NCBI GenBank assembly: GCA_017394765.1
Contig: JAFPXF010000026.1
Span: 97,160 to 161,159, forward strand
Length of the DNA stretch: 64,000 nucleotides
Reading direction: 5' to 3'
Origin: Bacteroidales bacterium
GTDB lineage: Bacteria; Bacteroidota; Bacteroidia; Bacteroidales; WCHB1-69
Every line of letters starts with the position of its first letter. The first letter of the stretch is position 1. A program made the translations under genes and the position numbers. The notes beneath the pieces were generated by a model. The model was not told the origin of the DNA. It saw only the letters and a list, made by a program, of their open reading frames with translations, and searched no databases. Below, piece by piece: positions 27,931 to 36,710 of this stretch.

Positions 27931-28167
27931 ATGAAAAAAATGATTTTGAATCCGAAAAGAGACACCATTACCCTCTGTTTGCCGACCGACTGGGTGGGCA
28001 AGCCGATAGTGTGCATTTTGAAGTCCCCTTATGAATTGGAGGAGGAGGAAATGGTCTCAAAGGTGAGCGAGGCTGCGTTGTGCTATCATGTGAGGAAGCG
28101 TACATACAAGAAACCTACCCCCTTGCGTCGTAAACGGCGCCCCAAACAGCGTCGTCGCAGGTCTTAG
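27931..28167 (+). CDS. Small basic protein of unknown function
   Basis: 78 residues from ATG 27931; an in-frame ATG 23 codons earlier adds only atypical residues. The N-terminal half contains [18 protein letters not shown], a pattern like the short LPxxWVGKxV strand pair seen in small AbrB/antitoxin-like or DUF2080-like proteins (weak resemblance). The tail is highly basic ([13 protein letters not shown]), so nucleic-acid binding is plausible. Its stop overlaps the convergent folE stop by 4 bases. Function unknown. Confidence 0.45.
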   Translation: MKKMILNPKRDTITLCLPTDWVGKPIVCILKSPYELEEEEMVSKVSEAALCYHVRKRTYKKPTPLRRKRRPKQRRRRS

Positions 28168-28835
28168 TGCAGTTTGGCTCCGATGAGGTGCATGAATTCC
28201 TGTCGGGTGTTTTCGTTTTTCAGGAATGCTCCTGTGAATTCCGAGGTGGTGGTGACGGAGTTTTGCTTCTGAATACCGCGCATGGACATGCAGAGGTGCT
28301 GGGCCTCGATGACCACGGCCACGCCGATGGGGTTGAGCACTTCCTGCAGGCAATCCTTGATCTCGGTGGTGAGGCGTTCCTGTAATTGCAGGCGGCGTGC
28401 AAAGCACTCCACGACGCGCGGTATCTTGCTGAGCCCCACGATGGTGCCGTTGGGGATGTATCCGATGTGGGCCTTGCCGAAGAACGGCAGCAAATGGTGC
28501 TCACAAAGGGAGTATATTTCGATGTCCTTCACGATGACGATTTGTTTGTAGTCTTCGTGAAAGAGGGCGCTCTCCAGAATGGCCTTGGGGTTTTGTCGAT
28601 AGCCGTGGGTGAGGAAGTCCATGGCCTTGGCTGCGCGCATGGGGGTCTTGAGGAGTCCCTCGCGGCTGGGATCTTCGCCCATGTTGAGGAGAATGCTGCG
28701 ATAGGCGTCGGCCATCATCTGCACTTGCTCCTCTTTCAACGGAGCAATGGCGTTGGGATTTGTTGTGCATTCGCCGCAGTTACATTCGGTATTGGCGGTT
28801 GTGATTTTTTGTATGGATTTTTTTCGGCTTACCAT
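28164..28835 (-). CDS. folE: GTP cyclohydrolase I
   Basis: GTP to dihydroneopterin triphosphate, the first step of folate synthesis. 223 residues. The zinc and catalytic residues are in [20 protein letters not shown], with the second Cys in [20 protein letters not shown] is also a family signature. The N-terminal about 40 residues contain CNCGECTT, a short Cys cluster outside the conserved domain. It lies 6 bases after the MBL-fold gene on the same strand. Confidence 0.95.
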   Translation of the reverse strand: MVSRKKSIQKITTANTECNCGECTTNPNAIAPLKEEQVQMMADAYRSILLNMGEDPSREGLLKTPMRAAKAMDFLTHGYRQNPKAILESALFHEDYKQIVIVKDIEIYSLCEHHLLPFFGKAHIGYIPNGTIVGLSKIPRVVECFARRLQLQERLTTEIKDCLQEVLNPIGVAVVIEAQHLCMSMRGIQKQNSVTTTSEFTGAFLKNENTRQEFMHLIGAKLH

Positions 28836-28841
28836 ATATTA

Positions 28842-29477
28842 TTATTGTAAGAAGGGGTTATATTTTTTCTCGTTGCCGACAGTGGTGGTGTCACCATGTC
28901 CGGGATAGACAACTGTGTCATCATCGAGGGTGAGGATCTTGGTGCGCACCATTTCGAGCAAAAGCGACATGTCGCCGGTGGGAAGATCGGCACGCCCGAC
29001 ACTGCCTTCGAAGAGAAGATCGCCGCAGATGAGGAAGTGATTCTCGGTGTTGTGGAGTGTGATGCTGCCATCGCAATGGCCGGGAGTATAGAGCACTTGG
29101 AGGGATTCTTTCCCAAAGCGGACAAAGTCGCCTTCGCGAAGGAAACGGGTGGGTTCGGGCATCGTCTCGGCGGGCATGCCGAAGGCGGCGGCATAGGCAT
29201 GAGCCTTGTGATAAATGGGCAGGGCTGCCTCGTGCATGAGAAGAGGTGCCCCATACTGTTTGACGCACCACGGATTGCCCGCGATGTGATCGATGTGGGG
29301 GTGTGTGTTGATGACGGCCTTCACGACAAGCCCATGGGTGCGGATGTACTCGTCGAGCCGTGCATCCTCGTAGGTGGTGCAGTTGCCCGGATCCACAATG
29401 ACGGCTTCACGGCTGTCGTCATGCAGCACCAGCGTGTTCACCATGATAGGATTGAAGTGAAAGGTCTGTATGGTCAT
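28842..29477 (-). CDS. Metallo-beta-lactamase-fold hydrolase (glyoxalase II-like)
   Basis: 211 residues from M at 29477 (MTIQTFHFNPIMVNT). The upstream 21 in-frame codons are left out because the fold starts here. Metal ligands: THPHIDHI (HxHxDH), a His in TPGHCDGS, Asp in LICGDLLF and His in VYPGHGD. The size and motifs match small GloB-like thioester hydrolases; the substrate is not proven. Upstream of folE by 6 bases. Confidence 0.85.
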   Translation of the reverse strand: MTIQTFHFNPIMVNTLVLHDDSREAVIVDPGNCTTYEDARLDEYIRTHGLVVKAVINTHPHIDHIAGNPWCVKQYGAPLLMHEAALPIYHKAHAYAAAFGMPAETMPEPTRFLREGDFVRFGKESLQVLYTPGHCDGSITLHNTENHFLICGDLLFEGSVGRADLPTGDMSLLLEMVRTKILTLDDDTVVYPGHGDTTTVGNEKKYNPFLQ

Positions 29478-29582
29478 GTTTCCCGATTTCAAATGGCTCT
29501 TTTGCAAATATTCTTTCAATAAAACACGTTTCTTGTCCATTGTCGTGGCCGATGTGTGTCGGCTCTGTCTTGAATTTTGATT

Positions 29583-30902
29583 TTAGAAAGGTCTTCCTTC
29601 CGAAGGATCAGCCACGAACAGCTCCTTGACTTTCCGGCCGTGGTTGAAAAGCACGCTGTAGTAGAGCTTGCCGTCGGGTCTCCAGCACGACCACTTGCCA
29701 TCGCGTTGGCGGTTGCTGAAGTTGCCCTGGAAATGCTTGGCCCCGTTGTCGTAATATTCCGTGAATTTGCCCTCCGGCACATCGTGGACAAAGTTCTGCT
29801 CACGAATCTTCTTCTCATGGACATTGTAAAAGGCCCATTTGCCCTCTTTCATGTCGTTCACGTATTTTCCGCTGTTGAGAAGCTTGCCGTTTTGGGCATA
29901 TTCAGTCCACTTCCCGTTCTTGAGATTGTTTTTATAGATGCCTTTGCGCGACATCTTGCCGGACTCTTCCCAATAGTAGCAATAGGGGCCGTTGAGTTCG
30001 TTGTCCTTGTAGGTCATCTCGTATTTCTGCCAGCCGTTTTCGTACCAGCCGGTCCAGGTGCCGGACATGCGTGCATCCTTGAAAGTGCCTTGGTCCTGCA
30101 CTTTGCCGTTGGGATAGTAGGATGTCCAGATGCCGTTTTCCATGTCGTTGACGAAGGTGCCTTCGCGCTGGAGTTTCCCGTCCTCGTAGAAGGCTTTCCA
30201 CTTGCCGACGCGCTTTCCGTCCTTGTAGGAACCCTTGCGCCACACGGCACCGTTGTCGTAAAAATAGACCCATTCGCCATCTTGGAGTCCTCCGGTGAAG
30301 TTGCCGGAGCTGCTTACCTCGCCGGCTTCGTTGTAGTAGCTCCACGCTCCGTCTTGCAAGCCCTCAATGGTATTGCCTTCCATGTCTTTCTGGCCGTTGG
30401 ACTGCCACCAACAGGTGTAGCCGTTGAGTTCGCCCATCTTGTAGGTGCCCTCGAAGTACTTGGCGCCGTTGTCGTAATACTCGGTGACGGGGCCATGGGC
30501 ACTGTCTTGCACATAGGTCACCTCTTTGTACAGTTTGCCGTTGGGATGGTAAAAAGTCCATTTCCCATCGCGCTTGCCGTCCTTGAAAGAGCCCTCTGTT
30601 TCCACTTTTCCGGAGCGATACCAGCTCTTGAAGGGCCCGTTCTCGGCGTTGTATTCTTGATTGAGGGTGCCGTCGTCATACCAGGTTTTCCAAATGCCCA
30701 CTTTGCGGCCATTGAGGTAGTCACCCTCGGTCCACTTGGCACCGTTGATGTGGTAGAAGATCCAATGCCCCTCCTCCACACCGGCTTTTTCCACGCCGAT
30801 GGACATCAATCGGTTGTTTTTCCAGTATGTCTTGACAGTGTCTTGTGCGAACGCGTTGGTCCACAGCAACAATCCGCAGAGCAAAATCGACAATCTTTTC
30901 AT
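29583..30902 (-). CDS. Secreted MORN-repeat protein (YwqK-like)
   Basis: 439 residues from 30902, where a signal peptide MKRLSILLCGLLLWTNAFAQ begins; the longer in-frame extension overlaps sufE and is rejected. The rest is about 17 tandem units of 23-24 residues with the pattern GKWxxYYxNGKLxxEGxY, a MORN_2-type repeat. Such repeat proteins form extended beta ribbons; in Bacteroidetes they are secreted and uncharacterised. A -7 box lies 19 bases upstream. Confidence 0.85.
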   Translation of the reverse strand: MKRLSILLCGLLLWTNAFAQDTVKTYWKNNRLMSIGVEKAGVEEGHWIFYHINGAKWTEGDYLNGRKVGIWKTWYDDGTLNQEYNAENGPFKSWYRSGKVETEGSFKDGKRDGKWTFYHPNGKLYKEVTYVQDSAHGPVTEYYDNGAKYFEGTYKMGELNGYTCWWQSNGQKDMEGNTIEGLQDGAWSYYNEAGEVSSSGNFTGGLQDGEWVYFYDNGAVWRKGSYKDGKRVGKWKAFYEDGKLQREGTFVNDMENGIWTSYYPNGKVQDQGTFKDARMSGTWTGWYENGWQKYEMTYKDNELNGPYCYYWEESGKMSRKGIYKNNLKNGKWTEYAQNGKLLNSGKYVNDMKEGKWAFYNVHEKKIREQNFVHDVPEGKFTEYYDNGAKHFQGNFSNRQRDGKWSCWRPDGKLYYSVLFNHGRKVKELFVADPSEGRPF

Positions 30903-30920
30903 AGTGTTGGTATTAGGGTG

Positions 30921-30928
30921 CAAAAATA
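30921..30928 (-). promoter_or_regulatory. -7 box of the MORN-repeat gene
   Basis: TATTTTTG followed by C on the minus strand between the sufE stop and the MORN start. Confidence 0.5.
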
Positions 30929-30945
30929 CGCATTTTCCATATTCC

Positions 30946-31377
30946 TCATTCCGCGTTTTCCATTTTCTGGAAAGCCATGGCATATAACTTGAGTTGCTTG
31001 ACCATGGAGGCGAGTCCGTTGGAACGGGTGGGGGAGAGGTGCTCCTTGAGCCCGATGGCATCCAAATAGGTGAGGTCATCGTCGAGAATCTCTTGCGGCG
31101 TGCGACCGGAGAAGACCCTCACCAACAGGTTGACGATGCCCTTGGTGATGATGGCGTCGCTGTCAGCCGTGAAGAAAATCCTGCCGTCATGGAAGTCGGG
31201 GTGTAACCACACCTGCGACTGGCAACCCTCGATGAGGAAGTCGGCGGTTTTGTGCTGTTCCTCGATGAGCGGCAACTCTTTGCCCAATTCGATGATATAG
31301 TTGTATTTGTCCATCCAATCGTCGAACATCGCGAATTCTTCGATGAGCCCTTGTTCTATTTCCTGAATAGTTTGCAT
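30946..31377 (-). CDS. sufE: SufE-like sulfur acceptor
   Basis: Takes persulfide from the cysteine desulfurase SufS for Fe-S cluster assembly. 143 residues. The acceptor Cys is Cys52 in EGCQSQVW, at the same place as Cys51 of E. coli SufE. The C-terminus has the LSPTRSNGLASM segment typical of the family. Last gene of the ftsQ-to-sufE run; its ATG overlaps the M6 protease stop. Confidence 0.92.
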   Translation of the reverse strand: MQTIQEIEQGLIEEFAMFDDWMDKYNYIIELGKELPLIEEQHKTADFLIEGCQSQVWLHPDFHDGRIFFTADSDAIITKGIVNLLVRVFSGRTPQEILDDDLTYLDAIGLKEHLSPTRSNGLASMVKQLKLYAMAFQKMENAE

Positions 31378-33197
31378 TATTGTTTTATGATTTTGATGGT
31401 TTTGAGGTATCTTTCTTTATTGGAGGTTCTGATGAAATAGCACCCGGCAGGGAGGCCTTCGAGATCCAGGATGCAGCGGGCTTCGGAGGAGGCGCGGGTT
31501 TGCAAAAGCTGGCCTTGTATGTTGTAGAGCTGGCAGGTGAGCGGACCCTCCATGGAGTTGGTCACAGAGACCAGCCTTTCGGAGGGATTCGGGTAGGCGG
31601 TAAGCTCTCCCTGCTCGTAGTCGGCCACGGCAACCCATTGTACAAAGTCGAATTGCATGCTGTCGCGGCCAGATGTGAGATTGGTGAAATATATGGGCAC
31701 AAAGTCTCCGTTGCTGACAAAGGGATACGGGTTGGTCAAGGGAGAGAATTCATTGCGGATGGGGAGGTTTCCACGGAAATTGGCGGAGGCTATAGTGCCG
31801 TTTTCCGTGGGAGTGCCGTTGCGACGGAACACATAGATCTCATCCAGATTGTCGTCGCCGTTATAGTTGGCATTGCCATGGAACAGAGGGTTGATGCGGT
31901 AGAAAACAATGCCGTAACCGGGTACGCCGGTGTCGAACGGGTCCCGTTTGTTGCGGAAGTCGAGCAGGATGTGCTCAAGATGGTTTGGCGTGCGGACACG
32001 ATAGCACACGCGGTCGCCAGTCTCGCTGTTGAGCGGCATGATGGTATAGGTACCGTAATGCGCAATGGGGATGATCTGGTCTTCGGTAAGCCAGTTGCCG
32101 TATTTGTATTTCATATAGGCACAGGTCTGTTGGGGCGGTGTGCTGTTTGCAGCCATAAGATCCCAGGATCCAACGGGAGTCATGTCGGTGCTGTCGTGGT
32201 AATGGTAGAGGTCGGGCGCGCCGAGGGTGTGGAACATCTCGTGGCACATCACGGAGGTGTTGAAGTACCCGCCGGCATCGGCAAGTTGGAAGTTGAAGTC
32301 ATAGACGCGCTTGCCCCGGATGTACGTTTCTGTGGTGTAAAGTGACCAACGGTGAGGCCACAACAATACGTTCCAGTCCCCCACGTTGCCCTTGACGATA
32401 AAGCAAACATTATCAACGTAGCCGTCATTGTCATAGTCAATGTCGAGGTCGGCGGGAATCATGTCAGCCACATATTCGGCAGCGCGTGCCAAGAGATAAT
32501 GCTCGCGCGTGGTGCGGTTGTCGCCATCCACAGTGTCAGTATAGCCGATGGGGTTGGTTTCCGACCACGGCATGAAATAGGCGCGCGGGAAGGAATCTTG
32601 GTAAGAGAGAATCTGGTCTCCGACAGGTGCCGGATAGAAGGTGGTGCTGATGAAGAGCTGGTTGTAGGAGGCGCGCTTGAAGTAGTTGTACATCGAGCTG
32701 GCCGTGTAGTTGTCCGAGGTGTCGTTGAACATGAGATTCACGCTGTTGAAGGAGTTGACAAAGTCGGTGTCGTCGGCAAAGCGGATGAAGACCGCGATGT
32801 TGTTCATGTGGCCGTGGTTGGTGTTTTCATCGCGGCTGACATCGCGTTTGGCGGGCACGATCATCTGTCGGCGCAACTTGAGGTACTCCTCACGGGAGAT
32901 GCGCAAATTGGGTTTCAGCCCTTTGCTGGCGGGATTGTGCTGGCCGGCAATCCACGGCGAGGGCTTCAAACAGCCACCTTCTTTTATGGCATAGACAAAA
33001 TAGCCCGTTTGTGGGTTCTGCACGATGGTGTATCCATCGGCGTCGTGCAGTCTTATATAGTACTCGTCGCCTGAAGCATAGCAGTGCAAGGTGTCGCCGT
33101 TGGGCTGTACCAACGTGCGTGGAATGTTGGTGAGATAGGCGGCCTGTATTTGGCAGAAGGTGAATGAAAGCAGAAGCAGAATGACGATTTTTTTCAT
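31377..33197 (-). CDS. M6-family secreted metalloprotease with type IX sorting domain
   Basis: 606 residues: signal peptide (1-19), M6 propeptide-like region (residues 20-130), then the metalloprotease domain with the zinc motif HEMFH starting at His319 and the downstream GAPDLYH, the M6/immune-inhibitor-A pattern. The C-terminal about 75 residues (LTAYPNPSERLVSV ... GLPAGCYFIRT ... IKIIKQ) form a T9SS sorting domain, so it is secreted. It overlaps cvpA by 4 bases upstream and sufE by 1 base downstream, odd neighbours for a protease. Confidence 0.9.
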   Translation of the reverse strand: MKKIVILLLLSFTFCQIQAAYLTNIPRTLVQPNGDTLHCYASGDEYYIRLHDADGYTIVQNPQTGYFVYAIKEGGCLKPSPWIAGQHNPASKGLKPNLRISREEYLKLRRQMIVPAKRDVSRDENTNHGHMNNIAVFIRFADDTDFVNSFNSVNLMFNDTSDNYTASSMYNYFKRASYNQLFISTTFYPAPVGDQILSYQDSFPRAYFMPWSETNPIGYTDTVDGDNRTTREHYLLARAAEYVADMIPADLDIDYDNDGYVDNVCFIVKGNVGDWNVLLWPHRWSLYTTETYIRGKRVYDFNFQLADAGGYFNTSVMCHEMFHTLGAPDLYHYHDSTDMTPVGSWDLMAANSTPPQQTCAYMKYKYGNWLTEDQIIPIAHYGTYTIMPLNSETGDRVCYRVRTPNHLEHILLDFRNKRDPFDTGVPGYGIVFYRINPLFHGNANYNGDDNLDEIYVFRRNGTPTENGTIASANFRGNLPIRNEFSPLTNPYPFVSNGDFVPIYFTNLTSGRDSMQFDFVQWVAVADYEQGELTAYPNPSERLVSVTNSMEGPLTCQLYNIQGQLLQTRASSEARCILDLEGLPAGCYFIRTSNKERYLKTIKIIKQ

Positions 33198-33700
33198 GAA
33201 TGTGTTGTTGTATTAGATGGAATACTTTCTTCTTGAAGCTGTTCATGCCATCTCAAGGCTCCCGGTACGATGGGTTCTATGTAACGGAAGGAAATGGATT
33301 TCTCCTTGAACTCTTTTTTCAAAATGATCTCGTGCCGATCGATGCTGTTGAAAGCATATAGGATGACACTGCAAACGATGGCGACTTTGAAAACGCCGAA
33401 TATCAATCCCAAAAAATGGTCAATGAATCCGGGGATGACCAACTTGACTATGCGGGAGGCGACGCTGCCCGCGATACGGACAAGTATCATGACAATGGTG
33501 AGGATAAAGACAAAGGCGACGGGCTTGGCAAGAGAGGTTCCGGTGAATCGGATGGCTATGCTTTCGGCAAAATGGTGTGCCACCCAGCAACCGAGCACCA
33601 AAGCTGCAATGGAGGCGATTTCAAAAATGAGCCCGTTTTTGAAGCCGCGGTAGCCGAACCAGCAAATGAACACGAGGATGATGAGGTCGATAATGGTCAT
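33194..33700 (-). CDS. cvpA: CvpA-family membrane protein
   Basis: 168 residues with four hydrophobic segments. The N-terminus IDLIILVFICWFGYRGFKNG matches the CvpA start, where the Gly-rich turn after helix 1 is conserved. CvpA proteins are needed for colicin V export in E. coli and for envelope integrity; the role here is unknown. It starts 2 bases after mlaF. Confidence 0.85.
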   Translation of the reverse strand: MTIIDLIILVFICWFGYRGFKNGLIFEIASIAALVLGCWVAHHFAESIAIRFTGTSLAKPVAFVFILTIVMILVRIAGSVASRIVKLVIPGFIDHFLGLIFGVFKVAIVCSVILYAFNSIDRHEIILKKEFKEKSISFRYIEPIVPGALRWHEQLQEESIPSNTTTHS

Positions 33701-33702
33701 GG

Positions 33703-34455
33703 CTACAGGGTTTGTCGGATGCGTTGCGTGAGGGGTTGTGCGAATATGAAGTCGTTCAATGGCTTATTGTCGGATGTGAGCACGTTTTGGCTGTTGCCGC
33801 GCCAAGCAAGTTTACCCTCGTAGATAAAGGAAATGGTTTCGCCAATGACGATGACAGAGTTGAGATCGTGGGTGTTGATGACCGTGGTGATGCCAAACTC
33901 GTGGGTGATGTCGGTGAGCAGTTCGTCAATGGTGAGGGAGGTCTTGGGGTCGAGGCCGGAGTTGGGCTCGTCGCAGAAGAGATAGCGGGGATTGCAGGCG
34001 ATGGCGCGGGCAATGGCGGCACGTTTCTTCATACCACCGCTCAACTCGGCAGGGTAGAGTTTGTTCACGTTGGGCAATTCCACTCGGTTAAGGCAGAAAT
34101 TCACCCGGTCGAGCTTCTCCTTGTCACCCATGTCGGTCAGCATGTCAAGGGGGAACATGACGTTCTCTTCAATGGTCATGGAGTCGAAAAGGGCGGAGCC
34201 CTGGAAAACCATACCCATTTCGGCGCGCAACTTGCGTTGGTCTGTGTTGGAGAAATGGTGGAAATTGCGCCCATTGTAGAGCACCTCACCCTCTTCCGGG
34301 GCATAGAGGCCCACCAGACATTTCATCATGACGGTCTTGCCCGAACCGGAACGTCCGATGATGAGGTTGACTTTGCCCTCCTCAAACTGCGTGTTGATGT
34401 CGAAAAGCACTTGCTTCTCCCCGAAATACTTGGATACGTTCTTGAGTTCTATCAT
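33703..34455 (-). CDS. mlaF: Lipid ABC transporter ATPase MlaF
   Basis: 250 residues. Walker A GRSGSGKT, signature LSGGMKKRAAIARAI, Walker B YLFCDEPNSGLDP; the GGMKKR form and NSGLDP are typical of MlaF rather than other ABC ATPases. Pairs with MlaE (2 bases upstream) for phospholipid transport between inner and outer membranes. The periplasmic MlaD subunit is not in the window. Confidence 0.92.
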   Translation of the reverse strand: MIELKNVSKYFGEKQVLFDINTQFEEGKVNLIIGRSGSGKTVMMKCLVGLYAPEEGEVLYNGRNFHHFSNTDQRKLRAEMGMVFQGSALFDSMTIEENVMFPLDMLTDMGDKEKLDRVNFCLNRVELPNVNKLYPAELSGGMKKRAAIARAIACNPRYLFCDEPNSGLDPKTSLTIDELLTDITHEFGITTVINTHDLNSVIVIGETISFIYEGKLAWRGNSQNVLTSDNKPLNDFIFAQPLTQRIRQTL

Positions 34456-34457
34456 GG

Positions 34458-35201
34458 CTACAGCATTATTTGGGTGATGAGTACGTTGATGATGAGAATC
34501 AAGAAACTGGACACCATGATGCCTTGGGTGCTGGCCTTGCCCAGTTCGAGAGCCCCGCCTTCGATGCGATAGCCGTAAAAGGAGGAGATGGTGGACATGA
34601 TGAAGGCGAACACGAAAGTCTTGGTGACAGCGTAGATGATGTCATATACGCGGAAGCAGTAGGTGAGTCCGTCCATGAAGTCGTAGGGACTGACACTTCC
34701 GGAAAGTATGATGGTGATGTACCCGCCCACGAGGGCAAAGCAGATGCTGTAGATGATGAGCACGGGGTTCACGATGAGGGAGGCGATAACCTTGGGCAGA
34801 ACAAGGTGCGAGGCCGGGTTGATGCCCATCACCTCAAGGGCGTCGATTTGCTCGGTGACGCGCATACTGCCGATTTCGGCCGTGATGCGGGATCCGAGGT
34901 TGCCCACCAACAGCAAGCTGATGATAGTGGGGCACAGCTCCATGACAATGGAGGTTCGCGACACGAAACCCACTGTCCAGGTGGGAATCCAGCTGCTCTC
35001 GATCTGCATGGCAGTCTGGATGGTGATGACGCTGCCCATGGAAACGGAGACAATGGCCACGATGAGCAATGAGCCGATGCCCATGGCGTTCATCTCTTCC
35101 ACTAATTTCTTAAAAAAAATCCGCCACTTTTCCGGCTTGGAAAAGACTTGGCGGAGGAAGAGGAAATATTCGCCGATTATGGTCAAAAGACGGTGGATCA
35201 T
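34458..35201 (-). CDS. mlaE: Lipid ABC transporter permease MlaE
   Basis: 247 residues with five or six membrane segments. MlaE hallmarks: the amphipathic N-terminal helix, GSVITIQTAMQIESSW, RITAEIGSMRVTEQIDALEVMGINP (partly quoted: EIGSMRVTEQIDALEVMG), the conserved coupling segment. 28 bases after ftsZ. Confidence 0.93.
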   Translation of the reverse strand: MIHRLLTIIGEYFLFLRQVFSKPEKWRIFFKKLVEEMNAMGIGSLLIVAIVSVSMGSVITIQTAMQIESSWIPTWTVGFVSRTSIVMELCPTIISLLLVGNLGSRITAEIGSMRVTEQIDALEVMGINPASHLVLPKVIASLIVNPVLIIYSICFALVGGYITIILSGSVSPYDFMDGLTYCFRVYDIIYAVTKTFVFAFIMSTISSFYGYRIEGGALELGKASTQGIMVSSFLILIINVLITQIML

Positions 35202-35229
35202 GGTAGCGATATCTCCAAAAAATGCAGAA

Positions 35230-36648
35230 TTAGTCGGCGAAGTCCTTGAAGAACTCGCTCATGTCGTTAACCACTTCGTAGGAGGGATGATAGTTCATGG
35301 TTTCCGTAACCGTAGGCTTGACGGATGAGCTTTTGATCTTGTCCATACGCAGGATGGTGGGAATGGACACTTTGGTGTTGAAGTCTTCTTCCGATTCGAA
35401 GGGGTCTTCCTGGCTTTCCAATTTACCAACCACGGGTTGTCTTTCGATTATGACGGGTTGGCTGACGGGCTCTTGGATGATGTTCGGATGGGAAGTGTTC
35501 TGCTCGGCCGGGGTGGTGAGGGATTCCAGATCGCTTGCGGAGTCCTTTTTCTCTTCGGTGAATGCAGGACCGTCGTCAAGGATGGTGGTGCTCGTTTTCA
35601 AAGTCGTGTTGAAAATGTCCTCTTCCTTGGCCTTGTCGTTTTCCATGACGATGGAGTGTGTCTCCTTGGAGGCGTTCTCTTCGTTGTTGAAGTTGGTGAT
35701 AATGATGGAAAGCTTGATGGCGTCGCCCAAGCTCTCGTCCACGCCTTGGCCCCAAATGATATGGGCATCGTCACTCTGCAAGTCGTAGAAACGGTCGGTG
35801 AGTTGTTCGAGTTCGGTGGTGGAGAAGTTGGCCTCCGTGCCATAGCTGATGAAGAAGAGGAAGTTCCGTGCGTTAGTGATGCAGGTGGTGTCCAACAACG
35901 GGCAGTTGAGGGCATCATCGACCACGCGTTCCACACGGTCCTCGCCGCTGGCGGTGGCCAGTCCCAACATGGCTTTGCCGCTGGACTTCATGACGGTCTG
36001 CACATCGTTGAAATCGACGTTTTGGTTGTATTCGACAGTGATAAGCTCGGCAATGCACTTGACGGCGTTTTTGAGCACGTCGTCTGCATAGCTGTAAGCT
36101 TTGAGCATGCTTTGGTCTTTGTAGTAGGTCAGGATGTTCTGGTTCTTGACAACGATGAGGGAGTCAACGTATGTGGAGAGCTCTTCGATGCCCTTGTCGG
36201 CGAGTTTCTGGCGATGTTTGCCTTCGAAACGGAAGGGGTAGGTGACCACGCCGATGGTGAGGATGCCCATCTCCTGGGCCACTTCCGCGATGACGGGGGA
36301 GGCGCCGGTGCCGGTGCCTTTGCCCATGCCGGCGGTGATGAACAGCATCTTGGTCTCCTGGCCGATGAATTCCCGGATCTTGTCCTTGCTCTCCGTGGCG
36401 AACTGGCGTGCGATGTCAGGGTTGGCACCGGCACCGAGGCCGCTGCCCAACAAAAGCTTCTCAGGTACGGGATTGTTTTTGAGATGGCCTTGGTCAGTGT
36501 TGCAGACGAGGAAGTCCACGCCCACAATGCCTTCGCTGTACATGTGTTTCACGGCATTGCTGCCGCCTCCGCCGACGCCAATCACTTTGATGATGGAGGA
36601 GTTTTCTCTTGCGCCGTAGTCTGGAGTAAAATCGATTCTGTCTGTCAT
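35230..36648 (-). CDS. ftsZ: Cell division GTPase FtsZ
   Basis: Forms the Z ring. 472 residues: GTPase domain with GVGGGGSNAVKHM, the tubulin signature loop GMGKGTGTGASP, and the T7 loop NVDFNDVQTVMKSSG that completes the active site of the next subunit. A Lys stands where GGGTGTG has its first-loop Gly. The C-terminus after about residue 330 is a long acidic linker (PAEQNTSHPNI, EEDFNTK) ending in a weakly recognisable FtsA-binding tail, NDMSEFFKDFAD. Confidence 0.96.
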   Translation of the reverse strand: MTDRIDFTPDYGARENSSIIKVIGVGGGGSNAVKHMYSEGIVGVDFLVCNTDQGHLKNNPVPEKLLLGSGLGAGANPDIARQFATESKDKIREFIGQETKMLFITAGMGKGTGTGASPVIAEVAQEMGILTIGVVTYPFRFEGKHRQKLADKGIEELSTYVDSLIVVKNQNILTYYKDQSMLKAYSYADDVLKNAVKCIAELITVEYNQNVDFNDVQTVMKSSGKAMLGLATASGEDRVERVVDDALNCPLLDTTCITNARNFLFFISYGTEANFSTTELEQLTDRFYDLQSDDAHIIWGQGVDESLGDAIKLSIIITNFNNEENASKETHSIVMENDKAKEEDIFNTTLKTSTTILDDGPAFTEEKKDSASDLESLTTPAEQNTSHPNIIQEPVSQPVIIERQPVVGKLESQEDPFESEEDFNTKVSIPTILRMDKIKSSSVKPTVTETMNYHPSYEVVNDMSEFFKDFAD

Positions 36649-36710
36649 ATTAGGATTTTTTTAATTCTAAAACAATGATTTTCAATGATTCTTGTCAGGG
36701 TAGGTTTGGT

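Noticed and set aside
29577..30992. 471-codon frame antisense to the MORN-repeat gene
   Set aside because: Periodic only because the MORN repeats are; no independent protein features.
35437..36678. 413-codon frame antisense to ftsZ
   Set aside because: Overlaps a certain gene completely and has no promoter or motif.
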